Of a stretch of 64,000 nucleotides of DNA, positions 32,932 to 44,369 are shown one piece after another (within the stretch, counting starts at the first letter, position 1; each line of letters starts with the position of its first letter). Under the pieces are notes generated by a model. It saw only the letters and a program-made list of their open reading frames with translations. It was not told the DNA's origin and did not search any database. The position numbers and the translations under genes were made by a program. The DNA comes from Epiperipatus broadwayi (lineage: Eukaryota > Onychophora > Udeonychophora > Euonychophora > Peripatidae): the NCBI GenBank assembly GCA_028023455.1, contig JAQFVV010006221.1:5499011-5563010 (forward strand), in the 5' to 3' direction.

Positions 32932-33111
32932 AAGCCAAATCTATGCGCTGTTCAAAGAAAGTGCTTTTAATCACTAAGATCGAAGCTGAAGGATTCCAGG
33001 AAAAGCAAATTTTAGTGTGCTGTGTCTTATGACCAGCAAGTAAATAAATGAACAAAGGCAGAATTGAGATGGCAAGATTATAGTTTAATACGGTTAAATT
33101 CAACTATATAC
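32932..33111. repeat. Spacer U1 remainder and a short unassigned piece
   Basis: 32932-33025 continues U1 (TAAGCCAAATCTATG through GCAAATTTTAGTG), then homology to U2 and U3 stops. 33026-33111 is unassigned AT-rich DNA leading to the LTR element. The rest of U1 is missing from this place. Confidence 0.7.
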
Positions 33112-34439
33112 TGTGATGATCACACACACTGCGATCACACATGTGAATGCATGAAATACATATGTATAGGTGTGTAAAGTAAAGAGTGTGTAAATAAGAA
33201 AATTATTTATTAAAAAAGAAATGGAAGTAAATAAAATAAATAAAAAAATAAAAAAAAGAAGAAGAAAATTTTATATATTTAATGAAGGTAAAATAAATGT
33301 GTGAAATGTAATTAATGACATTCCAAAAACAATCAAGAAGATAAGTAAAGGATTCTGGGACAATTAAGAAGAAAATTGTAAAAGAAGTAGTCATGTTTTA
33401 GTTGTTCTTGAGTCTGTTGAACTGACAGACAGAGTTCGAGAGCTGTGAACAAAAATGTACCAAGAAGTTGAAACACCGAGAATGCAGGGGCTAGGGGGCC
33501 ACAAAGGGACGCCAGTTAATCCACGTTCGTTTTGGGTGTAAAGTCATCTTCCCCATGAAGTAGTAGTAGAGATAGTGCCTGCCTGATGGTTCACCTTCCC
33601 TGTCATCGAAGCCTCAAGAATATGACTTAAGTAAGCTGCAAGAAAGAATCCAGCCGGTTCCCAAGAATTCCCATCTCTACAAAAGAAGTGGAGTAATCCA
33701 CAGGATGGATAATAATTCCCTCGTCAACGTCTAGAAAACCTAGGTAATTAACTTTAATATAACACGCATGCACACACTTTCATAAATGGCCACATTAATT
33801 AAAAAATGCAATTTCAAAAGTGAATCTGAATGAACCAAATAATTAATATTTTCTGTATCAAAGAATACTAAGAAAAGACTATAAGTTATAAAATATCTAC
33901 ATATAAATGTTTAGTATCAAAGAATTATCATTAATAGTGTGAATAATTAAATTAAATATAATTTGTGTTATTTTAAATGATTGCTTGTTTTATGTTGAAG
34001 TATTATATTTTAATGTTTATGAATGTATTATATTAAACAATATTTATTTATAAATAGCTCTTTATGTCTCGTCTGTCCTTCTTCACCATACTAATTATAA
34101 TGATATACCTGTAGGGTTATAAAATACTACTTAGGCATTTATTCTAGTAAAAGTACATGTGTCGATAGAGTGCAGTAATATAAATCTCACAAAATTTATT
34201 AAATATTTCAAGCGCTGGATTATTTTAAATAAATCATTCTTATGAATGAATATCCAGCAGTCGAAGTAGCGTTCTGATCGGGAAAGATAATACTGAAAAA
34301 TTCCATTGGAAATTTCAGTATTCGATCAGGAATATAGACTTAATTAATGAGTCTATATTTGCTTCTTTGCTTGACGTGACAGTCGTCTCGATCGTAAAAT
34401 TAAACGTTTACAAACGGTCGAAAAGGTAATTCTGTTACA
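33112..34439 (+). repeat. Left LTR, about 1.33 kb
   Basis: Begins TGTGATGATCACACACACTG and ends TTCTGTTACA, the TG...CA form of retroviral-type LTRs. The first 650 bases match the right LTR at 38183-38836 with small indels, for example an eight-base difference in the GTGTGTAAA region. Promoter and polyadenylation signals are expected here but not resolved. Confidence 0.85.
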
Positions 34440-34442
34440 TTT

Positions 34443-34460
34443 TGGGGGCCAGTCCGGGAT
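34443..34460 (+). promoter_or_regulatory. Primer-binding site resembling tRNA-Pro type
   Basis: TGGGGGCCAGTCCGGGAT lies three bases after the left LTR. It differs at two positions from the well-known proline-tRNA primer site TGGGGGCTCGTCCGGGAT. This sets the LTR boundary and plus-strand orientation. Confidence 0.8.
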
Positions 34461-34734
34461 ATATTTGCTGTACAATTATTAGTCACGTGTAGGATAGAAT
34501 TTTGTTGAAAAAAAAATTATTCATATACATTAATTCCAAAAAATTTACTTGGTGAGAAGCGAGGACGAGAGGGAGAGTTTTTCTTTACTTTATAGTTCGT
34601 TATATATGTTTCAAAGTCACATGTGTAGAAGAAAAGAGATGGGAAGGGGGATAAATTAACTGTGTGAAAATCTATTGAAAGTTTTTATATTTACTGTTAT
34701 TGAAGGAAAAGAAAAAAAGTATTTAGAAATTAAA

Positions 34735-35090
34735 TGCGTGTTTTATATCACGACCAAATATATGTTATCTTTACGTAATTGCAATCAAATAAAAAAAAAG
34801 AAATATGTTGAAATTTAATATAAATTGATAATAGATTTTGAAAAAAAAAAATTTATCGATGTCATAAATATAGTCAGTGAAATCAAAATAAATTATATGC
34901 ATGTCTTATATCACGACCGAATATATATGTTATCTTACGTAATTGCGATTAAATAAAAAAGGAAATACAGTATATTGAAATCGAATATAAATTGGGGATA
35001 GATTTTGAAAAATTTATCGATGTCATAAATATAGTGAAATAAAGTGTATCAGTGAAATCTAAATAAATTATATACATGTCTTATTTCAAA
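34735..35090 (+). repeat. Direct repeats in the LTR-element leader
   Basis: Two units of about 165 bases share TATATCACGACC (34744 and 34909), TTACGTAATTGC and AATTTATCGATGTCATAAAT. A third partial start follows at about 35078. They lie in the untranslated leader between the primer site and gag. Confidence 0.8.
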
Positions 35091-35428
35091 CAGTCGTAGT
35101 GAAATAGAATATCTTAGTCAAAACAAAGAAATTATATACATGAGTTATTGTAAGGCGTTGTAGTAAAATAAATTTATCGATAAATATATACGTAGTAGAG
35201 TCTAGGATAATAGTTCGGAAAATAGACAGATCAAGGAGAGGAAACGAATCTAAGGAAGGTAGGCGAAGAATCTGAGCAGGTGTGGTTAGGATTAACTGGC
35301 GTACCAAACGCCAATCATAATAGAAAGAATTAAATTAGCAAATAAAAATAAAAGGATCAAGAACAAAAGAGAATTAATATAGTGGAAATATAATTAAAGA
35401 TTAATTCATAAACTTAAAAAGTAGATTC

Positions 35429-36910
35429 ATGCACACGAGAGCAAGAACAAAGATGGATGTCCAAAGTGACAGAGAGGGGAGTATTAGTAGTGAAAAACAA
35501 ACTGAACAAACCGAAGATTTTAGTAATGATAGGAAAATGGAAGATAATAACGAATACAAAAAAAGATATAGTGCAGAATACCATGACGTGATGAGTATGT
35601 TGAAAGATATAATGGAAAACCAGCGACAATTTCCCAGAGAAATAGAAGTGAGAGATGAAGCGAACAAAGAAAGGCTGGAAGAGTTCGGTGAACAATTAAC
35701 TAAAAGCTTCAATCAGAAATTTGAAGAGTTAAATGATAATTATAGGCAAACCACTGGTCAATTGGCGATCACAAATAAAAGATTGGATAGCCAAGCTGAG
35801 TTACTCAAGAAATTGAAGCAACAAATTATGGAAGAGTGGAATAGTGCAGCGCAAGAGATCAGAGAGGAAATAAGTGAAAGGGTGACTGATGTGGAAGATA
35901 AAGTAGAAGTAGTATATCAGGAAATAGATGAGTTCAAAGTAGAACAGAGGGAGAAAATAGAAGTGATTAAAGATGAGAATGAGAAACTTATAGAGGATCT
36001 ACGATTGGACGTAAATCATCTAGCAGTAGCAATAGAGAAAATAGGGTCCAAAGTAGAGGAAACAGAGTGAATTAAAAAATTTAAAGATGAGAGAAATAAT
36101 TAATAATGAAAAGCAGAAAAGCACTAATGTATGCATGCCAACAAGTAACTGTACTCTTATAAGTAACAACTTGGCTACAGTAAATCAATTTTTGAAAATA
36201 CACATTTTCTATGGTCATCTAGGGGAGAGTCCCATGGAGCACCTTAATAGTTTGGAAAGGTATTTTATGTTGAATAAACTAGATGAAGAAGCCATTGTGG
36301 CCATTGCATGCAGCCATTTTCAGAGTGCTTCACAAGCGTGGTGGGACTCATTCATAAAACCAACATTTATCGGATATAAGGTGGCTTTGCTCACCAGCTA
36401 CTGGAGCGAAGAACTCCAAGAAAATCTGTGGCATGAGATCTCACAAAATAAATGGAGACCAGGAGAGCCATTCTCTCCATTCTTTTGTCAATAGGTGGCA
36501 AAACTATGTGCACTGACAGCCAACCCTCTGTCAGACATAATTTTCCACACAATGTGGAGCAGATGCTTATTGGCACTGAGAGACAAACGGTCAAACAAGT
36601 AGCCGAACTGCTTAATGCATTCGACAGCACAAGGCCTAACAATAAGTTTGACGATAGACAATTCAAGAAACCAATTAAAGATCCGGTGATAGATGAGGGG
36701 CAATCTAACCATCAACAAAGCTACTGGGAAAGCAAGGATAGATTTTACAATAGAAATAAAGGGTCCAGACCAATGGAGAGATATTCAGATGGAAATTATC
36801 CAAAAGGACACAGAGACTTTAGTAGACATAGGGATAATAGTCCATTGCCCAGCACCAGTGGATATATGTCGAACAAATGGAGTAACAAAAAACCTCCAGA
36901 TAAAAACTAA
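35429..36910 (+). pseudogene. Gag-like gene of the LTR element, frameshifted
   Basis: Part 1 (35429-36070) encodes 213 residues dominated by Glu, Lys and Gln in long helical, coiled-coil-like runs. Part 2 (36087-36494, another frame) holds a capsid-like domain with ESPMEHLNSLERYFML, SASQAWWDSF and WRPGEPFSPFF, typical of Ty3/gypsy-like gag, which would build the particle shell. A TAG interrupts it at 36492. Reading continues to LLALRDKRSNK, then shifts to the frame of 36452-36910, which encodes a basic Arg/Asn/Asp-rich tail without a CCHC knuckle. At least two frame changes and two stops make it non-functional. It could alternatively come from a related LTR superfamily. Confidence 0.75.
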
Positions 36911-38182
36911 AAAAAAAAAATCTAACACGATGGATATGTCAACTTGACTGAATATTAACGGCACTGGTTTTCAAGAATGGAGAATGACTTATAAAATGTA
37001 AAAAAATAAAAAATCAATGTAAATAAAAGAAATGTACTGGGAAGAGAGGATGAAATAATAATGAGATTTTAAATGATAAAATTTTAAATGCAAAGTATGA
37101 AAAACATAAGGAAGTAACGTAAAACAAACTAATTTGTAATTTATAATGACAAACTCCTAGTGTAAGACTGTCAATCACAGCTGTGTATGAAAAAAAAAAT
37201 AGAGAAAAGAGAAACGATGATTAAAATGTAGTAACTACATCAACCATTAGTATAATAAAACCCTTCTCATAAGATGTCATTATGATAGCCAAAAGAATTT
37301 AAATTTTAATGTATAATCTGTAAGTCTGCAAATGCAGCTAGAAATAATAAATAAATGGAAAAAAAGGAAATAGGATGGAACAATAAACATCCAAGCTTAT
37401 TAAATCAATAATTAATGTGTAATAAAATAAAATAAATAATAGTATTAAAGTTAAGTGCCAAGGATATATGGTCGAGGTTCTGGATTGAGGCATTTGTATG
37501 TGTGTATAGGGATTATGTATGGATCGCATCTGAGCTTGGTTAAGCCATCTCTGCGTATGATGTAAATGTGCATTAAGTTTTAAATAATGTAGCATCAGTA
37601 AGAATCCTGGGCTCATTATCTGTGCAGGACAGAAGCTCCTGGTTTATTACAAACTCAATATAAATGAGTATGTCAAGAAGTTCAAGAATTAAGAAGTTGT
37701 TTTATTAATAATGTAGCATCAATAAGAATCCTGGGTGCATTATCTTTGAGGGATAAAAAAGTTCCCCACTTTATTAAGAATCACATTGAGAATAAAAATA
37801 TGAAGAATCAAGAATATGTGTGTGTTGCAAAAAAAATAAATAAAACGATGTAGCTCCAGTAAGAATCCTGGGCACATTATCCAGGCTAGATAAAATTTCC
37901 TAGCGTATCAAGAATATCAAGTTTATGTTATGTTGAACAGGCAGTAGAAATGTCATGCCAGTCACAGTTCGAACCCTATATAAATGTCGGTGTATGTTGA
38001 AGTCTTCCGTAGGAATTAAAGTGGTTTGATTAGCGCAGATCGATTGGATTGAATACGTATAGCTTTTGCCTAGTTGTCTCTCCATGACTACCTCACCAAA
38101 GAAGTAAAATATTAAAAATGAAAATGGCCTTCACATGAAAGTTCATTATATTTTAATTCTTAAAAATTAGGGAGCGGTGTAA
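36911..38182 (+). other. Post-gag region without pol, with tandem repeats and polypurine tract
   Basis: No pol motif is seen. Three imperfect direct repeats share AGAATCCTGGG followed by a CATTATC-like block at 37601, 37725 and 37862 (spacings 124 and 137). A purine-rich tract (AAAATTAGGGAGCGG, about 38164-38178) just before the right LTR is a plausible plus-strand primer. Confidence 0.7.
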
Positions 38183-38836
38183 TGTGATGATTACACACAC
38201 TGCGATCACACATGTGAATGCATGAAATATATATGTATAGGTGTGTAAAGAGTGTGTAAATAAGAAAATTATTTATTAAAAAAGAAATGGAAGTAAATAA
38301 AATAAAAATAAATAAATAAATAAAAAACAAGAAGAAAATTTTATATATTTAATGAAGGTAAAATAAATGTGTGAAATGTAATTAATGACATTCCAAAAAC
38401 GATCAAGAAGTAAAGGATTCTGGGACAATTAAGAAGAAAATTGTAAAAGAAGTAGCCATGTTTTAGTTGTTCTTGAGTCTGTTGAGCTGACAGACAGAGT
38501 TCGAGAGCTGTTAACAAAAATGTACCTAGAAGTTGAAACACCAAGAATGCAGGGCTAGGGGACCACATAGGGATTCCAGTTAATCCACACTTGCCTTGGG
38601 TGTAAAGTCATCTTCCCCATGAAGTAGTAGTAGAGATAGTGCCTGCCTGATGGTTCACCTTCCCTGTCATCGAAGCCTCAAGAATATGACTTAAGTAAGC
38701 TGCAAGAAAGAATCCAGCCGGATCGCAAGAATTTTCACTTCTACAAAAAAAGTGGAGTAATCCATAGTATGGATAATAATTCTCTCATCAACATCTAAAA
38801 AACCTAGGTAATTAACTTTAATATAACACGTGTGCA
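38183..38836 (+). repeat. Right LTR, truncated
   Basis: Starts TGTGATGATTACACACACTG and matches the first half of the left LTR. Homology ends at about 38836, where the left LTR continues CTTTCATAAATGG but this copy switches to LINE A sequence (AAAGGTGGGATG). Confidence 0.85.
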
Positions 38837-38837
38837 C

Positions 38838-39382
38838 AAAAGGTGGGATGATTATGTTAGGAGGATTGTTGAGTGTTTTAGTGGTAAGGAATGGGATAAA
38901 AGAATAGAAGCATTAATAAAAATTAGGGAGTTGGAGAGATGGAGAACTAGTATGGAAGGTAAGAAGAGTTTAAAAATATATAGAAGTAAATGGAATATTT
39001 AGGTTAATTGTAAGGAAAGTAGTTTATTGATTAAGGCTCAAACGAGATCATTAAAAACAAGAGAATATACATGTAAATGGAAAATTATGGGTGATTTAGT
39101 GTGCAAATTGTGTAAGGAAGGTATAGAAAATATTAGGCATCTGTTGATTGAATGTAAATGCTTGAAAGCAGAAAGGGTACAGATAATGAAATTATGAAAA
39201 AATAGAAACAAAGTGACTCTGCAGAAAGGGAGTTATTAGTTTTTATATTGAGTTTGCAAAAATATAAGGGTGTTGACAAAGATTATGTTCTGGAAATGTA
39301 ATGGGGCAGATATGGGAAGACTTAGAGTGGAAAATGGAAAATAAAGTGGCTAACAGGTTTATCTGGGCATAATTGCTGAGAT
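38838..39382 (+). pseudogene. LINE family A copy 3 (A3), 3' fragment only
   Basis: Encodes the C-terminal region: DDYVRRIVECFSGKEWDKR, RELERWRTSME and an intact zinc knuckle CKLCKEGIENIRHLLIEC (about 39102-39155). It joins truncated LTR sequence at its 5' side. Its 3' end is missing: homology stops at TTGCTGAGAT and continues directly in spacer U2, so the usual ACATCACATCA terminus has been deleted. Confidence 0.8.
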
Positions 39383-39383
39383 G

Positions 39384-40087
39384 CATGAGATTCCCCTGTC
39401 AAAAATTTATTTAGGATGAAATGTAAAAAAAACAATAATCACTTAAACTAATCGACTGTCAGTAGGTAAGAGTTTAAAGTTTCATTTTCTTCATTTTTCT
39501 CAAAGAAGCAGTAATTAATTACATACATTTACTAATAATAAGTAGTTGGATAGATTTGTGGACAACTGAAAAAAGTTTTATGATTGCAAAGCAACAAAGT
39601 AAACATTTACTTTCAAATACGAGACATTAGTTTGTTAATTAAAATAGCACATTCTTTGTATGGGTGTGTGTTAGCTTGTGTGTGAGAGATATGTTGTTAA
39701 GTTTATAAATAGCTTCAAAAGAGTGTAAAATCAGTTATAAATTATAAATACACACAATACATGTATTAAAATTATAAATTTTGATTAAATAAAAAACAAT
39801 AATAGTTCAATGTCAGTATAAACACATTTGTTAATAGATAAAACAATAATAGATTTCAAAATTTAAACAACTATTTAAAATATTATACTATTTACAAGTG
39901 TAGTCCTACTAATGATGTAAAATAAATTCTCTCAATAGGGTTTTGACTTCTTACAATAAGAAGATGAATAATTTGCAATTCGAACCAGTATCAACGAATG
40001 TTGAATAAATTTGTGGCTATTCAGTTTAGATTAGACAATTTCTGTTAATACAAAATATTAAATGGTTGTCGCTGCAGGAAAGTCTAA
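39384..40087 (+). repeat. Spacer U copy 2 (U2), first part
   Basis: Collinear with U1 (28735-29400) and U3. Shared blocks include TAATCGACTGTCAGTAGGTA and TTCTCTCAATAGGGTTTTGA. No gene content. Confidence 0.85.
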
Positions 40088-40393
40088 TGGATTTTCTTTT
40101 TTAAATGAAGTTTTATAAATATTCTGGGTTATCAGGAATCTAAGCCAAATCTATGCATTGCTCAAAGAAAGCACTTTTAATCACTAAGGTCGAAGCTTAA
40201 GGATTTCAGGAAAAACAAATTTTAGTGATTGCTTTACTGACTAATGAAGCAATCACTAAAATTTGTTTTTCCTGAAATCCTTAAGCTTCGACCTTAGTGA
40301 TTAAAAGTGCTTTCTTTGAGCAATGCATAGATTTGGCTTAGATTCCTGATAACCCAGAATATTTATAAAACTTCATTTAAAAAAGAAAATCCA
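40088..40393. repeat. Perfect palindrome: 147-bp arms, 12-bp spacer
   Basis: 40088-40234 and 40247-40393 are exact reverse complements over 147 bases, separated by TACTGACTAATG. The spacer is itself the inverted continuation of spacer U (compare CATTGGTCAGTA at about 59778). The arm is ordinary U sequence, so one U2 segment has been copied in inverted orientation. The right arm ends exactly where the long-TIR element starts. Confidence 0.9.
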
Positions 40394-41461
40394 GGTAATC
40401 CTGACTTTTAGCGTCCCGAACAATTCGCCCTCTATTTTTAAAAAAATGAACTAACTACTTTTTCACACCTAAAAAAAAAAAGTGTATGTAACTATATCCA
40501 AGTGTAAATGCTAATAAAAAAAGATTAAAAAAAATACTTACATTTACATGCGTATTTTTCACTTATAGCGGTCTTTGCTGCATGTAGAACTGTAAACAAA
40601 TGACGTATATTAACTCTAAATGTTTTTACATAAAGAACACTCAATAACAAAAAAAACAAACTCATATTTAGGATCCGTCCATTTTTTATAACGACAGAAT
40701 TCCACGCGGTCAAGCAAAAGTAGTTCAGAATTTGTCACGTGTCACAAATGACCAAAGTACAGTAGTTCATAATTTTTATAGCAACTTTGCGTGAGACTAA
40801 ATAGAGCCTAAAAAATTAAGTTTTGTTACATCCATTTTATTTATTCATCTTCATGTAAAAAAGACATTTATAGTTACATATACTCTGCAATTACATCCAT
40901 TTGATTTGTTGATGTTCGTGTAAAAAATAAATTTATAGTTACATATACTCTGAAATTACATATATAGAATGACAGAGTTCGACACCCGGATCCTAAATGT
41001 GAATTGGTTTTTTGACACGTGACAAATTCTGAACTACTTTTGCTTGACCGCGTGGAATTCTGCCTATGTCCACTTTGTCGCAAAGCATAAGCTAAAATAC
41101 CAATTTGGGATGAGCACACCTTTGTTCTCATCCTACCTGCAGGAATTTCGTGCATTTCCTCGCTTGTGTGGCTTCCAATTACTCCTAAAAATGTAAGTTT
41201 CTTTTCTTGTTATTTATTCTTCTTTACGGAAAAACATTTACAGTTAATATACGTCATTTATTTACAGTTCTATATACAGCAAAGACCGCTATACGTGAAA
41301 AATACGCATGTAAATGTAAGTATTTTTTTTAATCTTTTTTATTAGCATTTACACTTGGATATAGTTACATACACTTTTTTTTTTAGGTGTGAAAAAGTAG
41401 TTGGTTAATTTTTTTAAAAATAGAGGGCGAATTGTTCGGGACGCTAAAAGTCAGGATTACC
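40394..41461. mobile_element. Long-TIR foldback element
   Basis: The termini GGTAATCCTGACTTTTAGCG and its exact complement open inverted repeats of about 240 bases (40394-40640 and 41220-41461). A second inverted block lies inside (about 40665-40745 and 41010-41075, containing TTCCACGCGGTCAAGC and CACGTG). The core has two 65-base tandem units (about 40840-40970) ending ACATATACTCTG. The element is missing from U3, where sequence runs AGTAGAAAAACCCCAATAG. No transposase. A target duplication is not clear because the left flank is the palindrome. Confidence 0.8.
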
Positions 41462-44369
41462 AAAACTCCAATAGTGCTTCTAAAACCATCTCGTGCTTGG
41501 TTATGTGATGATGGTACACATTCTGGCTACCGTTCAAATCCATCATGAAAATAAGTGTCTTAATATTGTAAAAGTGTCCAAATTCTGATATTTAAGTATA
41601 CAAATTAGGTATAGGATTAATTAAATCTTTTAGCGTCATGATCGGTAAAAGTGACTCAGTTCAGGATAAGTAATATAAAAGTCCCTCTTTTGTGATAAAA
41701 CCAAATTTCTTTAGTCGGCTTATTGATATAAATACAGCTGACTTATAAACTGATTTTTCTTGATTGGCATTAATATCATAATGAATAATATTATACTCTT
41801 CATAACTCTTTGCAAAATGCTGTTTACTTATGCTATGTACAGCCACTCACTCCGCTTGACAATCGGGTAAATAGACAAGCAGAAACCAAATGATTAGACA
41901 AATAGTTTAATAGAATTATTAGTCGGATAATAATATTACATATATAGTTATGAGACAATTATTTTTAACTTACGAATGCTGGCCATGAAGACATACAAAA
42001 AACATAATATAGACCGGTGTGTCCTGCAATGTTCCTAGGTCCACTTTTTAACCTTCAGTGGTGGACTTCACTGGGTTTTGTTCCGTTGCTAAGTTAAAAC
42101 TCTTGACTTCGTGTGCATTCAATGAGATCCCCGCTGCAAGTGCTGCTTAGTTATTTTTTGTTCCTTCTTTTTTCTTGTTAAGGAATGTTTTAGAAACCAA
42201 TTAATTTTCCGCTATTGTCTACTTTTAGTAATCAGCACTTTTAAGCTGCTTAATTAGTTTCTAATCTGAAGCGCTTATCTTTAATAGCGTACCAAATTTA
42301 ATTACAAAATTCCTGTCTATTTAATTCAATAAAACTTATTTTAATAAAATATTAATTATTATATACGTATAACTTATTTTAACAAAACTTATTAATTATT
42401 ATACACGTATATAGCAACTTAAGTTGTACAATGCTCTCAAGCAGAGGGTCCACAATATCAACACAAACTCTGGTTCAGAGACATAAAAAAAAGAGAGTAA
42501 TCTTCAGCAAAGATATGTACCTTTCGCAAATGATGTCCGGAATCAATGATGAAAACGGAAACCGGAAAACCAAACAAGCGTCAGAAAACCCGCACACAGA
42601 ACAAAACAACAGAAGAAACACATCTTACAAGCTTTAAGAGAGCTCAATAAAATTGCAGTTTTTTTAGAGCTAAGAAAATAGCTATGACGTCATAATATAT
42701 ATCTCTTTATTATTTAATAAAACAATTACAATTTTATTTATTCTATATTTTTTATAGTCTTAAATAATGCATTGCTTTTACAATTTTTTAATATATTATT
42801 AATAATTAAGTATAATTAAAAAATATATATGTTTGCTTTGACAGAAAAAAATGTTATTTGTACGTCAAGATATTATATCAACTAATAGTTTTAATTAAAA
42901 ATAGACAGTGGTTCAAATTGTTTTAAAAAGATTTCTCTTGGATTATACATATATATTCAACAGCTTTGTTTTTTGTTTTATGCAGTAAATAGTTTTAGTC
43001 TTTGGTCATTTCATAGACTATTTGTAATTGAGTTTCATATCATTAACGTTAATAATTCGTAGATTTTACAATGGAATGACGATTCTAATAATAGAGCAAA
43101 AAAAAAAATCCTAAAAGAAATATACACAATAAATAATGCATTACATATAAGTTATAAGATAAACATCTAAATACATTTATATATTTGTCATACCTTGATT
43201 CTTCGTTCTGATTATTTGATAACTGGTAATACTGGCTTAAATTTATTGGGGCTCATTTTATTTCTGTCTAATATCTATTTTTTGGAGGATTAGATCGATT
43301 TTGATTAATTGATAAATACATACAGCTAATGGGATATATTTTTTATACATGATGCACTCTCTCTAAAAAGCACATGATAAGTGGCAGCACTGCCGTCTCA
43401 ACTCTGAAATATGTCAAATAGTTATGAATTTTCCCCCATATTGGAGGTTTTAAATTCTGCTTCATCAGATTCCGCATATTTGTTTGATTTTTGATATATC
43501 AAATTACATGGAGTTATTGAAGAATTAGAGATTGTAGCACTTATGAATATGGAAAAATTCACCTCCAAAAAACGTTATTACCAATGTTAATTTTGGTATC
43601 AGAATCATAGCATTATTGAAGTTTTTTGACACTTTGTCAGTTGTTGACCCTACCTGGTTTCTTTTCATAATTTGAAAGTGATTTTGCTCAATGAATTTGG
43701 CATAATTGATTGTTTTCTTGATTGATTGCACTAAATGTGAGAATGACTGAAAATGTAGTTTTTGCTTAGTACATGATTCCATTACAAAAAGTGGATCTCA
43801 AGTGAATGTTAACTTTCAATCTTATTGGGTTACTCTCAATGTTGTTAACAGAAACATAATGTTCATTGTTTTTTGCAGATCAGCATTGGTTCTGGTATAT
43901 GTCAATGATATAGTAAACATCTTATGCATTTTGAATTGCTTTCATTGTTTACAAAATAGGTTGATGATTGATTCTGTTGCTTTGATTTGATAAATGTCTT
44001 GATGCATACTTTTCACTATGTGCCCATATTTGCAACAACTCAAGTATTTTAGTTTTGATATGTTGATGTAACAGTTTTGAAAGGTGGTTGTTTCTTTCAA
44101 AGTGTAGGCAAAGACAGTTGATGCTAAAATGCCACAATATTTAGGCAATTATCTCAATGACTTCTGCTGTCAATGCATTTGCTTTGAACTATGATTTTGT
44201 GCATTTATATTAAATATGTGGACTGGTGTTGATCGCATTTATGAAACTTCTGTCATAACTTCTCAGAATTGTTTCTTGATGGTTCTAGTGCTATATTCTT
44301 GTTTATATTTTAAAAGCATAAACTGTCTTGTTTGGCAAACCACAACTCATCTCTGACAGAATTGTTTTT
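41462..44369 (+). repeat. Spacer U copy 2 (U2), second part
   Basis: Collinear with U3 from about 59800 to 62126 apart from the solo LTR at 41831-42416. It ends in ACAGAATTGTTTTTGA, after which LINE A4 begins, while U3 continues for a further 900 bases. No gene is supported: the minus-strand frames near 43525-44148 have partial counterparts in U3 at 61517-61890 but differ in frame and length. Confidence 0.8.
41831..42416. mobile_element. Solo LTR with 5-bp target duplication
   Basis: A 586-base insertion starting TGCTATGTAC and ending ATATAGCA (TG...CA with a 6-bp inverted terminus), flanked by ACTTA on both sides (41826-41830 and 42417-42421). The paralogous U3 locus at about 60161 has the single uninterrupted ACTTAAGT. 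This is the product expected from recombination between two LTRs. The sequence is unrelated to the LTR at 33112. Confidence 0.85.

Larger units (their letters stand above)
33112..38836 (+). mobile_element. LTR retrotransposon, gag only, right LTR truncated
   Basis: A left LTR (33112-34439) and the start of a right LTR (38183-38836) match closely. Between them lie a primer-binding site, a leader with direct repeats, a gag-like gene and a polypurine tract. No protease, RT, RNase H or integrase is recognisable in the 1.27 kb after gag, so this copy was non-autonomous or deleted. The right LTR stops at GTGTGCACAAA and abuts LINE A3, so a deletion or rearrangement removed its second half. Confidence 0.85.

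Noticed and set aside
35429-36070. Coiled-coil open frame considered as a host gene
   Set aside because: It lies between an LTR with primer site and a capsid-like gag domain, so it belongs to the retrotransposon.
43940-44150. Minus-strand frames conserved between U2 (43942-44148) and U3 (61696-61890)
   Set aside because: Similarity is explained by DNA-level duplication of the spacer; the frames differ by indels and stop positions and have no recognised motif.
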